Source of the DNA: Pseudoflavonifractor sp.
GTDB taxonomy: Bacteria; Bacteroidota; Bacteroidia; Bacteroidales; Muribaculaceae
Direction: 5' to 3'
DNA length: 61,527 bases
NCBI GenBank assembly: GCA_023667145.1
Contig: JAMPAQ010000001.1
Span: 290,878 to 352,404, forward strand
The position numbers and the translations under genes were made by a program. Below are positions 31,370-40,030 of the stretch, in pieces. Position 1 is the first letter of the stretch. Each line of letters starts with the position of its first letter. The notes under the pieces are model-generated. The model was not told the origin of the DNA, did no database searches, and worked only from the letters and a program-made list of their open reading frames with translations.

Positions 31370-32989
31370 TTATTTCTTGATAATCTTGTTAATCATCTCA
31401 CTGCCACCTGCGGTCACAACACGCAGCATGTACACTCCTGCCGGCACGGAGCCAAGCTCCATATCGACATCAGACTCACCGGCCGCCGGCATCGACACAA
31501 CACGCGCACCGATGAGACTGTAGAGGTCACAAGTGATAATGGCATCAGCTGATGTCACATGCAACACATCGCTCACAGGATTGGGATATACGTTGAAGTT
31601 GACAGCACTGCCGGTTACAAGTTCCCCTATACCCGAGGAGGCATATATATTCTCGGGCATCACGTTGGTCTGTCCCGAGATGTTGCGGAGCAAGGGAAGC
31701 GAGCCTTTCTCGGTCGACTTCCACTCCCATACATTGCTGAAGTCCCATCCGAGACGGTTCTGATAGGTATTCTGCGCTGTCAATAACGCGTTTTCCACGA
31801 TCTCGGCATGGTCGCCATGCTGAGTCCAGGGGTTTGACGTGTTGACCATGTCACCCCAGGCGAGATTGCCGTTGACATTGTTGCGCGGATTGTTGTTGCC
31901 GCCAAAGCGGGCCACATAATTGTGTGATGAGCCGATGCCCTTGTTGATACCTGCCGAATTGGATACCGTGCCATAGTTGGCGCCGACGACACCGCCGACG
32001 TACCCCTTTCCTGACACCTCACCGGTGGCATACACATTCTTGACCACGCCGAGGTTCTTACCCACGATGCCGCCGGTGGCATAGTCGTCGGGGTTGGTGA
32101 CATCGACAGCAGCATAGCAGTCAGATATGGTGCCATGGTTCTCGCCGGCGATACCGCCGGCACAGATGGACGCACCCCTGACGTTGCCGGTCACGAAACA
32201 ACGGCTCACGTTGCCCGAGGCCACGTATCCCACGAGGCCACCCGTAAAGGTCGAGCCGGAGACACTTACGCCAACGACACCGAGGTCATGGATGTCAGCG
32301 CCGTCAATCGCGCCAAACAGACCCGCTGCCGAGCCGAGGGTCTCGGATACGATGACAGCACCCTTTACCGTATGGCCGCCACCGTCAAAATGACCCTTGT
32401 ATGGAGAGCCCTTGGAGCCAATAGGAGTAATGGACTGTAGATTGATGTCGGCGCCGAGCTTCAACCAGGTGTCGTCGCTCCAGTCCATCGGGGTCGAGGC
32501 AAGCTCGGTGAGATGGGCCGCCGTGTTAAGCACAAAGGGATTGTCCTGCGTACCCTCACCGCCACCATAGGCATTCTGACGCCCCTGGACCACCTCCACA
32601 AAGCAGTCCTGACACTGGCGACCCTGCGCCGTGCGGGCAATGAAACCGAGTTTTTTAGTCTTCTCAAGCTGGGTGTCGGAGAGTCCGTAGAAACTCTTGA
32701 TGTCATCGACCTTGATGGTGTAGGAGCCTCCGCTGCCGGTCATCTTGAGCTTAGGGACAATACCGTCACCCCAGGCGGCAGCGGGCTTGTCGTCCTCGCC
32801 GTCAATCACTGCCCAGGTGTGACAATAGACATCGCCACCAAAGTCACCTGTCTGAATCTTCACCTCCAACGCCTTGGTAGTCACCGCAGGCGACGGATTG
32901 GACGTTATGGATGCCTGGTCGCCGCTCGACTGCGCTAACGCGGGCAGACACGACAATAACGTCAACAAACTAAGATACAACTTTCTCAT
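31370..32989 (-). CDS. Secreted GLUG-repeat protein with T9SS type A sorting domain
   Basis: The 539-residue protein has a signal peptide (MRKLYLSLLTLLSCLPALAQ). An N-terminal beta-rich domain (about 25-145) follows. From about 150 to 350 come GLUG-type repeats (FDGGGHTVKG, TGGLVGYVASGNVSRCFVTG, AGGIAGENHGTISDCYA, VGGVVGANYGTVSNS), which form a beta-solenoid found in adhesins and glycan-linked surface proteins. The C-terminal about 75 residues (starting FNVYPNPVSDVLHV, ending MINKIIKK) are a type IX secretion sorting domain. It is 20 bases upstream of the dual-GH13 gene on the same strand, so a role in starch handling or binding is inferred from context. Confidence 0.82.
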   Translation of the reverse strand: MRKLYLSLLTLLSCLPALAQSSGDQASITSNPSPAVTTKALEVKIQTGDFGGDVYCHTWAVIDGEDDKPAAAWGDGIVPKLKMTGSGGSYTIKVDDIKSFYGLSDTQLEKTKKLGFIARTAQGRQCQDCFVEVVQGRQNAYGGGEGTQDNPFVLNTAAHLTELASTPMDWSDDTWLKLGADINLQSITPIGSKGSPYKGHFDGGGHTVKGAVIVSETLGSAAGLFGAIDGADIHDLGVVGVSVSGSTFTGGLVGYVASGNVSRCFVTGNVRGASICAGGIAGENHGTISDCYAAVDVTNPDDYATGGIVGKNLGVVKNVYATGEVSGKGYVGGVVGANYGTVSNSAGINKGIGSSHNYVARFGGNNNPRNNVNGNLAWGDMVNTSNPWTQHGDHAEIVENALLTAQNTYQNRLGWDFSNVWEWKSTEKGSLPLLRNISGQTNVMPENIYASSGIGELVTGSAVNFNVYPNPVSDVLHVTSADAIITCDLYSLIGARVVSMPAAGESDVDMELGSVPAGVYMLRVVTAGGSEMINKIIKK

Positions 32990-33204
32990 TGTTGATTGGA
33001 TAGAAATAAACTGTTAAAAAATTAAACATAGAATGAATATATAGTTGATACAGGTCCCGGTCTAAAAAATAAGCAATCGTGAATCAGAAGTGAATCTATA
33101 TAATTACAGGAACTATCTCAATAATTGCAAACTTTCGGAGAGCCGGGCGCGAATATCCGAAACAATTGTTGACAGTTTATAGTAATACGGTCAGATTATC
33201 ACGA

Positions 33205-33236
33205 CAAATTTACTCAAATTATCTATATTTTACAAA
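33205..33236 (-). promoter_or_regulatory. Promoter of the GLUG / dual-GH13 operon
   Basis: On the minus strand TTTG (33236-33233), 20 bases, then TAAATTTG (33212-33205) is a full match to the Bacteroidetes promoter. The predicted leader is about 200 bases, long for this genome, and could hold a control element. The region 32990-33426 contains no gene. Confidence 0.7.
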
Positions 33237-33241
33237 TCGCA

Positions 33242-33261
33242 GATATGTTATAAAACATATC
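33242..33261. promoter_or_regulatory. Candidate operator palindrome upstream of the starch operon promoter
   Basis: GATATGTT, 4 bases (ATAA), AACATATC is a perfect 8+8 inverted repeat that begins 5 bases upstream of the -33 box of the minus-strand promoter. The size and position suit a dimeric transcription factor acting as an activator. The regulator is not in the window. Confidence 0.5.
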
Positions 33262-33426
33262 CTTGACATTGACCATCAACCGACCGCGCATTATGGCGCA
33301 TCACAAAAGGGAATCATTGGCGAGATTAAAATTTATTAATTGTAATTTTTAACAAAATCGCCTTTATGGCAGCGGCAAAACAATTGCCCCTCCCTAAATG
33401 TCTTAATATAATAAGGAGGCATGATC

Positions 33427-33783
33427 ATGAAAAGTGTAAGAATAATGTTTGCAGCAACCGCCGCCTTGGTGGCATCGACGATGCTCACATCGTGTGACAT
33501 GTGGTATGATACCGGCGTGGGGGGCGATATCAACTATGTGCCTGGGTATATAGATGTCACCCCTACCCCACCTGTAATAGGGACCAATATATGGTATAAC
33601 TCATGGAACAACAGTCCCGCATGGTGGTATCCGCAAGGGCCCGTATATGGTGGCGGCTATCTTCCGGGCAATATACGACCGGGGGCGTCGCGTCCACCCG
33701 TGGGCGGTCCCAATATACCGCCACAGAGTCCGCAGCGCCCCTCGGGCGGCAACAGGCCGTTAGGTCCCAATATACCCCGTTGA
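33427..33783 (+). CDS. Small proline/glycine-rich lipoprotein
   Basis: The 118-residue protein has a lipoprotein signal (VASTMLTSC, cysteine as the lipid anchor) and then an aromatic and proline/glycine-rich body (SPAWWYPQG, VGGPNIPPQSPQRP). No family was recognised; the body is likely unstructured and exposed at the membrane surface. A strong AAGGAGG (33413-33419) lies 7 bases before the ATG at 33427 but only one base before the ATG at 33421, so the second ATG is chosen. It converges on argB with only 12 bases between. Confidence 0.75.
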   Translation: MKSVRIMFAATAALVASTMLTSCDMWYDTGVGGDINYVPGYIDVTPTPPVIGTNIWYNSWNNSPAWWYPQGPVYGGGYLPGNIRPGASRPPVGGPNIPPQSPQRPSGGNRPLGPNIPR

Positions 33784-33795
33784 CAGGGATATAGG

Positions 33796-34575
33796 TTACT
33801 TGTCTATCACATGAGTACCGAGCGACAGATCGTCGAGCGATGAGGCTTTGGTTATGACTACCTCGCCGACACCTGCTGACAGCGCGTCAAAGGCGTTGTC
33901 GAGCTTGGGTATCATCCCGCCGGTCACTACCCCGTCGGCACGCAGTGCCGAGTAGGTCTCAGGCCGTATCTCGGCAATCACCGAGTTATCGTCGTTCTCA
34001 TCGCGCAACACTCCCGCTTTCTCAAAGCAGAACACGAGTCTCACGTCAAAATAGGGCGCGAGTCCCTTGGCGGTCTCACCGGCCATGGTATCGGCATTGG
34101 TGTTGAGCAGATGGCCCCCGCCATCGTGGGTCAGCGGAGCCACAACAGGCACGACTCCCATGGCAAGGAGGTCGGCGAGTATAGCGCCATCTACACGCTT
34201 GACATCGCCTACCCATCCATAGTCGACCGTCTTGACTGGCCGCTTGTCACTTAATATTATGCCCAGGTCTGCGCCGGTCATGCCAAGGGCGTTGACACCC
34301 AAAGCCTGCAATCCGGCTACGATTGTCTTGTTGACAAGGCCACCATATACCATCGTGACCACCCGGAGCATGTCGTCGTCGGTGACACGTCGGCCATCAA
34401 TCATCTTTGTCTCAATCCCGAGATCAGCTGCCACCTTTGTAGCAGACCGGCCACCGCCATGGACGAGCAACTTCAGCCCGTCGATGGCCGAGAAATCGCG
34501 GAGCAGTGCCGACAAGGTCTGCGGATCCTCAACAATCTTACCGCCGACCTTTACTATCGTAAGTCTCTTTTTCAT
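33796..34575 (-). CDS. argB: Acetylglutamate kinase (or N-acyl analogue)
   Basis: The 259-residue kinase phosphorylates N-acylglutamate in arginine synthesis. MKKRLTIVKVGGKIVEDPQ is the family N-terminus; a longer frame to 34743 runs into prfB and is rejected. LLVHGGGRSATKVAADLGI is the substrate-binding glycine loop, and NTNADTMAGETAKGL is the ATP-site motif. Some Bacteroidetes use succinylated rather than acetylated intermediates, so the true acyl group is open. It follows prfB after 28 bases. Confidence 0.93.
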   Translation of the reverse strand: MKKRLTIVKVGGKIVEDPQTLSALLRDFSAIDGLKLLVHGGGRSATKVAADLGIETKMIDGRRVTDDDMLRVVTMVYGGLVNKTIVAGLQALGVNALGMTGADLGIILSDKRPVKTVDYGWVGDVKRVDGAILADLLAMGVVPVVAPLTHDGGGHLLNTNADTMAGETAKGLAPYFDVRLVFCFEKAGVLRDENDDNSVIAEIRPETYSALRADGVVTGGMIPKLDNAFDALSAGVGEVVITKASSLDDLSLGTHVIDK

Positions 34576-34603
34576 CTTAAATGATAGTCTATTACATGTA
34601 GCC

Positions 34604-35726
34604 TCATCCCACATCGGGATTACCGGCAAACTCCATGAGGAACGCTTTGATAAAGTCGTCGATGTCGCCATCCATGACCCCATTGACATCAGAGGTCTGC
34701 CAATTGGTGCGATGATCCTTGACGCGGCGGTCGTCAAACACATAGCTGCGTATCTGGGAACCCCACTCTATCTTCAACTTGGAGTCCTCGACCTTGCGCT
34801 GCTCGGCAAGACGATGCTGCAACTCCTTATCATACAATATAGAGCGTAGCTGGCGCAAAGCGTTCTCCTTATTCTTGGGCTGGTCGCGGGTCTCGGTGTT
34901 CTCAATGAGTATCTCCTCCTCCTCGCCGGTGTAGGGGTCCTTGAATTGATAGCGCAGACGCACACCTGACTCCACCTTGTTGACGTTCTGTCCACCGGCA
35001 CCACCAGACCTGAACGTATCCCATGACAACCGCGCCGTCTCGACATTGACCTCTATCGTGTCATCGACAAGAGGCGTGACAAATACTGATGCAAACGATG
35101 TCATGCGCTTGCCCTGTGCGTTATAGGGGGATACCCTGACAAGACGGTGCACTCCGTTCTCGCTCTTGAGGTAGCCATAGGCATAGTCGCCGTCGATGTT
35201 GATGGTCACTGACTTAATGCCGGCCTCATCGCCCTCAAGGATGTTGGAGATAGTGGTCTTGTAGCCGTGCTTCTCGCCCCAGCGCAAGTACATACGCATC
35301 AGCATCTGTGCCCAGTCCTGACTCTCGGTACCTCCAGCCCCGGAGTTGATCTTGAGTACGACACCGAGTTTGTCCTCCTCATGACGAAGCATGTTGCGCA
35401 GTTCAAGCGCCTCAATCTTTGAGATGGCATCAGCATACATCCTGTCAATCTCAACCTCCTCGACAAGACCCTCCTTGTGGAAGTCCCAAGCGAGTTGCAA
35501 CTCATCGACAGCCTTGTCTATCTCGGTGTAGCTGTCAATCCACTGGTGCAGGTCCTTTACTTTTTTCATCTGGGCCTGTGCTTCCTTGGGGTGTTCCCAA
35601 AAATCGGGCACATGGGTCCGCAGTTCTTCTTCCTCGACTTCTATTTTCTTGTTGTCGATGTCAAAGATACCTCCTCAACGCGAGCTTGCGTTCAAAAGTC
35701 TCTTTTAGCTGTTCCTGAGTTATCAT
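34604..35726 (-). CDS. prfB: Peptide chain release factor 2, read through a programmed +1 frameshift
   Basis: The gene starts at ATG 35726 and reads 21 codons to CTT, then meets an in-frame TGA (35663-35661). Skipping one base (35663) continues in frame at GAC (35662) to the stop at 34604, giving 373 residues in all, the normal RF2 size. RF2 ends translation at UGA and UAA. The catalytic GGQ is in RSGGAGGQNVNK. The codon-recognition tripeptide, SPF in E. coli, reads SPY here (VRVSPYNAQG). It lies upstream of argB and downstream of the acyl-CoA ligase gene. Confidence 0.96.
35660..35675 (-). promoter_or_regulatory. Programmed +1 frameshift site of prfB
   Basis: On the minus strand AGG AGG TAT CTT TGA C carries the full signal: a Shine-Dalgarno-like AGGAGG three bases before the slippery CTT, then the poor-context stop TGA-C. 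Low RF2 lets the ribosome slip forward, so RF2 controls its own supply. This is the standard prfB arrangement. Confidence 0.95.
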
Positions 35727-35798
35727 ATCGGGAATTTTCGGTTAATAAAACGATTAATAATTTTATAGCGTAATGAATGATATTGTCATATCCGGGGG

Positions 35799-37598
35799 TC
35801 AGTAGGCATACATAGCCTCTATCTCGCGGGCATAGCGGCGATTGATGACCGGACGGCGTATCTTGAGCGTGTTGGTTAACTCGCCGGTCTCCATCGAGAA
35901 CGCATGGGGCAGCAGCGTGAACCGCTTGATCTGCTCAAACGAGGCAAATCCTTTTTGCAGCCGCTCGATACGCTCCTGTATCATCTTGACAATCTCGCTG
36001 TTGCGTAGCAACTCATCGAGAGAGCCATATTGTATCTTCTTCTTTGCGGCATACTCCTTAAGAGCTTCGTAAGCCGGGACGATTATGGCCGACACAAACT
36101 TGCGCTGGTCGCCAATGACGGCCACCTGTTCTATATACGGATCCTCGCCGAGACGGCTCTCTATCGCCTGAGGGGCTATATACTTGCCGTTCGAGGTCTT
36201 GAACAAGTCCTTGATACGCTCGGTGAGTATCAGCGCCCCAGTCTCGTCGATGCGTCCGGCATCACCTGTGCGGAACCATCCGTCATCGGTAAACGCCTCA
36301 GCCGTCGCCTCGGGCTTGTTGAGGTAACCCCGCATGACGGTAGGGCCCTTGACGAGAATCTCATTGTCCTCCCCGAGTCTCACCCGCACCCGGGGCATGA
36401 CAGTGCCTACAGTGCCAATCTCATAACCCACGTAAGGATAGCATGTGACCGTGGCAGTAGTCTCCGACAGGCCGTAGCCAATGATAATGTTAATGCCGCA
36501 TGTGTGGAAGAACTCCACGATATTGGCGCTCAACGGCGCCCCTGCCGTAGGAAACATGTTGCCGTTCTCAATACCAATGACCCTCTGCATGGGCAGGAAC
36601 ACCTTCTTGTAGAAGAAACGGTATCCCATCTCAAGCAGTGCCGGGACAGGCTTACCAAGCCGCACATAATCGAGATTGCGCTTGCGCCCGACCTTCATCG
36701 CGAGATTAACCATCATACGCTTGACCCCGGTCATGCCTCCCATCTTCTCCTGTACGGCGGTGTAAACCTTCTCCCAGAAACGCGGCACGCTGCACATGCA
36801 GGTCGGCCTCACCTGACGCACCGTGCGCTGTATGTCGTGTACGTCATAGTTGATGTAGACCTTCATGCCCATATACAGGCAGAAATAGGTCCATGCTTTC
36901 TCAAAGATGTGGCTCAACGGCAAGAAACATACCGACGTGTCGGCCTCTGACAGTGATGTCAGCCGTTCCCGGTGTATCTCCAAAGCGGCATTGAAACATG
37001 AGTGGGTCAGTACAGCTCCCTTTGGCTCGCCGGTCGTCCCTGACGTGTAAATAAGTGTGGCGATATCATCGGGGGTAGCCCTGCGGCGGCGTTGTTCCAC
37101 GGTATAGCGGCAGTCGTCTGAGGCATATCCTCCAAGCTCCGACAGCCGGGCAAACGACATTGTCGTCTGATCGCCGTCGGCGGGAGTCACGTCATCATAC
37201 GTGATGATACGCAGACCGGGGATGTCGAGCGAACGGGCCAGCTCATATTGCTTGCGGTCACCCACAAACAGCATCTTGGCTGCCGCGTCCTTTAGTATAT
37301 ATTCCACCTGCGACGCGGTACTCGTCGAATAGATGGAGACGGGTACGCACCGGTTGGCGTATGCTGCAAAGTCAGTAATCAGTATCTCGGGACGGTTGGA
37401 CGAGAACACGGCTATCGCGTCTTTCTCCTCCAATCCGAGTATCTCAAGCGCACAGGCGACATCATCGACCTGACGGCTGAATCCGGCCCAGCCGGTATCT
37501 ATCCACTCGCCATCGAGGCTCGTCTTGTAGGCAAAGACAGGTCGGTCACCATATTTCATTGCCTGATTGACGATCAAGTCTGTCAGCGTATTTGACAT
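35799..37598 (-). CDS. Long-chain acyl-CoA synthetase (AMP-forming)
   Basis: The 599-residue enzyme activates fatty acids to acyl-CoA through an acyl-adenylate. The ATP-binding motif is LIYTSGTTGEPKGAVLTH near residue 187, a second motif is GYGLSETTATV, and the C-terminal hinge motif is WFRTGDAGRIDETGALIL with ERIKDLFKTSNGKYIAP. It resembles the FadD15/bacterial FACL group. It has no membrane segments and is probably membrane-associated. Substrate length cannot be read from the sequence. Confidence 0.92.
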   Translation of the reverse strand: MSNTLTDLIVNQAMKYGDRPVFAYKTSLDGEWIDTGWAGFSRQVDDVACALEILGLEEKDAIAVFSSNRPEILITDFAAYANRCVPVSIYSTSTASQVEYILKDAAAKMLFVGDRKQYELARSLDIPGLRIITYDDVTPADGDQTTMSFARLSELGGYASDDCRYTVEQRRRRATPDDIATLIYTSGTTGEPKGAVLTHSCFNAALEIHRERLTSLSEADTSVCFLPLSHIFEKAWTYFCLYMGMKVYINYDVHDIQRTVRQVRPTCMCSVPRFWEKVYTAVQEKMGGMTGVKRMMVNLAMKVGRKRNLDYVRLGKPVPALLEMGYRFFYKKVFLPMQRVIGIENGNMFPTAGAPLSANIVEFFHTCGINIIIGYGLSETTATVTCYPYVGYEIGTVGTVMPRVRVRLGEDNEILVKGPTVMRGYLNKPEATAEAFTDDGWFRTGDAGRIDETGALILTERIKDLFKTSNGKYIAPQAIESRLGEDPYIEQVAVIGDQRKFVSAIIVPAYEALKEYAAKKKIQYGSLDELLRNSEIVKMIQERIERLQKGFASFEQIKRFTLLPHAFSMETGELTNTLKIRRPVINRRYAREIEAMYAY

Positions 37599-37618
37599 AT
37601 AAATAGTTTTCTTCGGCG

Positions 37619-37626
37619 CAAAGGTA
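37619..37626 (-). promoter_or_regulatory. Candidate -7 promoter box for the acyl-CoA synthetase gene
   Basis: On the minus strand TACCTTTG matches TAnnTTTG, 20 bases before the start codon at 37598. The -33 half is weak. The prfB and argB genes downstream have no clear promoter of their own and may share this transcript. Confidence 0.45.
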
Positions 37627-37743
37627 CGCCTTATTCCATATATAAAAACGCACAGCCTTCCTTTTTCACCGTGGCGTTAACGTTAGTTTTGAATTTTACA
37701 ACACTATTATACACTTTTTAGCAGTATCCCAACAATTAAGTTG

Positions 37744-37751
37744 TACCTTTG
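37744..37751 (+). promoter_or_regulatory. Candidate -7 promoter box for the M20 deacetylase gene
   Basis: TACCTTTG matches TAnnTTTG and predicts a very short leader before the ATG at 37771. The -33 half is not clear. Confidence 0.4.
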
Positions 37752-37770
37752 CAGCAACAACAATGACATA

Positions 37771-38847
37771 ATGGACACTTTCATTGATACAGATGAACTA
37801 TACTACGATGCTGTCGACCTGCTCAAGGAACTGATAGCCATACCGTCACCGTCACGCGACGAGGGGGCGGCAGCCGACCGTGTGCAACAGTTCTTGCAAT
37901 CACACGGTCATGACACCTCGCGTCTCGGCAACAACGTGTGGAGCATCGCGCCCGGATATGACCCTGCGTTGCCGACACTGTTGCTCAACTCCCATGTCGA
38001 CACGGTAAAGCCGGTAGCGGGCTGGACGAGAGACCCATTCGCACCGACAGAGGAGGATGGACGGCTGTATGGACTCGGCAGCAATGATGCCGGAGCCTCG
38101 CTCGTGTCGCTCATCGCCACATTCAGGTATATGTCCGGGAGGCCACGCAACTACAACCTGATAATGCTTGCCTCAGCCGAGGAGGAGGTCAGCGGCAAGA
38201 ACGGCATAGAGTCGGCGCTGACACAGCTGCCGCCTGTCACAGTGGCGATAGTGGGCGAACCCACCGGCATGAATCCCGCTATTGCCGAGAAAGGTCTTAT
38301 GGTACTCGACGGAGAGGTCAAGGGCCGATCTGGTCATGCCGCACGCGACGAGGGCATCAACGCCATCTACCGTGCGATACCTGTGGTGGAGACACTGCGC
38401 ACGCTGCGGTTTCCCATTGAGTCACCTACCCTGGGACCTGTAAAGATATCGGTCACCCAGATTGAGGCCGGCACGCAACACAATGTAGTGCCTGACTTAT
38501 GCCGCCTGGTCATCGACGTACGCACGACCGATGCCTACAGCAACGTCGAGACCCTCGCGATGATACGTGAGGCCGTCCCCGACGCAGCCCTCACGCCACG
38601 CAGCACACGACTCAACCCATCGCGCATCGATCCGGCCCATCCGCTTGTCAGCCGTCTTGTCACAATGGGAGCCGTTCCATTCGGCTCACCCACCCTCAGC
38701 GACCAGGCGCTCATGCCATGGCAGAGCATGAAGTTCGGGCCCGGAGACTCAGCCCGGTCACACACCGCCAACGAGTATATCATACTCGACGAAATACGCC
38801 ATGCCATAGCCACATACACCACCTTGCTTGACGGATTACGGCTGTGA
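37771..38847 (+). CDS. M20-family deacylase, probably N-acyl-ornithine/citrulline deacetylase (ArgE-like)
   Basis: The 358-residue metalloenzyme has the M20 zinc-site motifs in order: H75 and D77 in LNSHVDTVKP, bridging D106 in GLGSNDAGAS, E137/E138 in ASAEEEVSG (the general base and a ligand), E163 in GEPTG, and a late histidine in RSHTANEY. The dimerisation domain lies between. The best fit is removal of the acyl group from N-acyl-ornithine or N-acyl-citrulline in arginine synthesis, consistent with argB and argH in the same window; other M20 amidohydrolases are possible. The ATG at 37771 is chosen over an upstream TTG at 37741, which overlaps the promoter box. Confidence 0.85.
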   Translation: MDTFIDTDELYYDAVDLLKELIAIPSPSRDEGAAADRVQQFLQSHGHDTSRLGNNVWSIAPGYDPALPTLLLNSHVDTVKPVAGWTRDPFAPTEEDGRLYGLGSNDAGASLVSLIATFRYMSGRPRNYNLIMLASAEEEVSGKNGIESALTQLPPVTVAIVGEPTGMNPAIAEKGLMVLDGEVKGRSGHAARDEGINAIYRAIPVVETLRTLRFPIESPTLGPVKISVTQIEAGTQHNVVPDLCRLVIDVRTTDAYSNVETLAMIREAVPDAALTPRSTRLNPSRIDPAHPLVSRLVTMGAVPFGSPTLSDQALMPWQSMKFGPGDSARSHTANEYIILDEIRHAIATYTTLLDGLRL

Positions 38848-38891
38848 CATGATATACGGCAGATGTTGATGGTTTTCTCATAGCTTATTAC

Positions 38892-38899
38892 TAATTTTG
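38892..38899 (+). promoter_or_regulatory. Candidate -7 promoter box for the DUF4369 lipoprotein gene
   Basis: TAATTTTG matches TAnnTTTG, 20 bases before the ATG at 38919. A TTG at 38866-38868 lies 23 bases upstream, slightly farther than usual. Confidence 0.4.
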
Positions 38900-38918
38900 C
38901 CAAAGTAACACAGACACT

Positions 38919-40007
38919 ATGACAATGAAAAGAATATACATTATCGCCGCCGCATCGCTTATGCTGGCATCGTGTGGCGGAAACAAATGGAAAGTAAAAG
39001 GCTCGATATATGGAGCCGAGGAAAAGACCGTGACACTTGAGGCCGCCGACAATGGCCGGTGGTATGCGCTCGACTCCACCAAGGCCGACAACAACGGGTC
39101 GTTCTCAATGAGCCGCGAGGCGGCGGGATACCCCGACATATATCGCCTACGCGTCGGCGACCGTACCATCTACTTCCCCATCGACTCGACCGAGACAGTG
39201 ACAGTGACCGCCGGGATGTCAAATCCCGAGGAAGGGTACTCGCTTGACGGATCGACTTCTGCCGTGATGCTCGCCGATGTCGAGAGACGGCTCAACGCCC
39301 TCGTGCGGCAGAAAGGGGTGGATGCCGCCGTCAACGACTCCCTGTTCAAGCGCGAGCTCGGAGGGATGGTCATAGGTGACCCCGCCGGTATCGTGACATA
39401 CTACATAATATCAAAGCGCATAGACGGACGGCCATTGTTCAACCCCGACAACCGCGCCGACCTCCGCATCATCGGGGCCGTGGCCAACGCATTTGACCGC
39501 TACCGTCCCGACGACCCTCGCACGGGTTATCTCAAGAGCCTCTACCTCAACAATCGCAAGCGCACCACAACAGCACCCACCGACACCATCTACGCATCGG
39601 AGGCACGGTTGTTTGACATCAACCTGCTCGACGAGACGGGTAAGGCCCGCAGTCTTGCCGAAGTAGCCGGACAAGGGAAAGTGACAGTATTGAATTTCAC
39701 GGTCTATGACGTGAACGCCTCCCCGGCCTACAACCGTGAACTCGCCAAGGTCTATGAGAGCAGAAAGAGTGCCGGACTTGAGATATATCAGGTTTCGGTA
39801 GATCCAGATGAGTTCAAGTGGCGGCAATCGGCAAAAAACCTGCCATGGATCACGGTATACAATTCGCCGGTCGATGGTTCGGAGGCTCTGTTGCACTACA
39901 ATGTCACCGACCTGCCGGCAACATTCATCATTGACCGTCAAGGCGACATAGTGGAGCGGGTGAGCGATGTCACACAACTTGGGGACACGGTAGACAAGTA
40001 TCTCTGA
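38919..40007 (+). CDS. DUF4369 / thioredoxin-fold lipoprotein without redox cysteines
   Basis: The 362-residue protein has a lipoprotein signal (LMLASC, C19). An N-terminal DUF4369 beta domain (KVKGSIYGAEEKTVTLEAAD) spans about 23-125, and a C-terminal thioredoxin/AhpC-like domain spans about 225-362 (VTVLNFTVYDVNASPAYNREL, then DLPATFIIDRQGDIVERV with the cis-proline of the fold). The usual CxxC after the first strand is replaced by YDVNASP, and the only cysteine seen in the whole protein is the lipid anchor. It therefore cannot act as a thiol oxidoreductase; a binding or structural role is inferred. ATG 38925 is an equally good start. Confidence 0.85.
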   Translation: MTMKRIYIIAAASLMLASCGGNKWKVKGSIYGAEEKTVTLEAADNGRWYALDSTKADNNGSFSMSREAAGYPDIYRLRVGDRTIYFPIDSTETVTVTAGMSNPEEGYSLDGSTSAVMLADVERRLNALVRQKGVDAAVNDSLFKRELGGMVIGDPAGIVTYYIISKRIDGRPLFNPDNRADLRIIGAVANAFDRYRPDDPRTGYLKSLYLNNRKRTTTAPTDTIYASEARLFDINLLDETGKARSLAEVAGQGKVTVLNFTVYDVNASPAYNRELAKVYESRKSAGLEIYQVSVDPDEFKWRQSAKNLPWITVYNSPVDGSEALLHYNVTDLPATFIIDRQGDIVERVSDVTQLGDTVDKYL

Positions 40008-40030
40008 CACGACACGAACATTAACCATCA

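Noticed and set aside
34576..34743. N-terminal extension of argB to 34743
   Set aside because: The extra 56 residues read back into the 3' end of prfB in another frame, while the family N-terminus begins at 34575.
34604..35611. prfB as a shortened 335-residue gene with a GTG start
   Set aside because: The missing N-terminus is found upstream in the other frame, joined by a complete programmed frameshift signal.
36030..36950. 306-residue plus-strand frame opposite the acyl-CoA synthetase gene
   Set aside because: A shadow of the AMP-binding enzyme, whose motifs are unambiguous on the minus strand.
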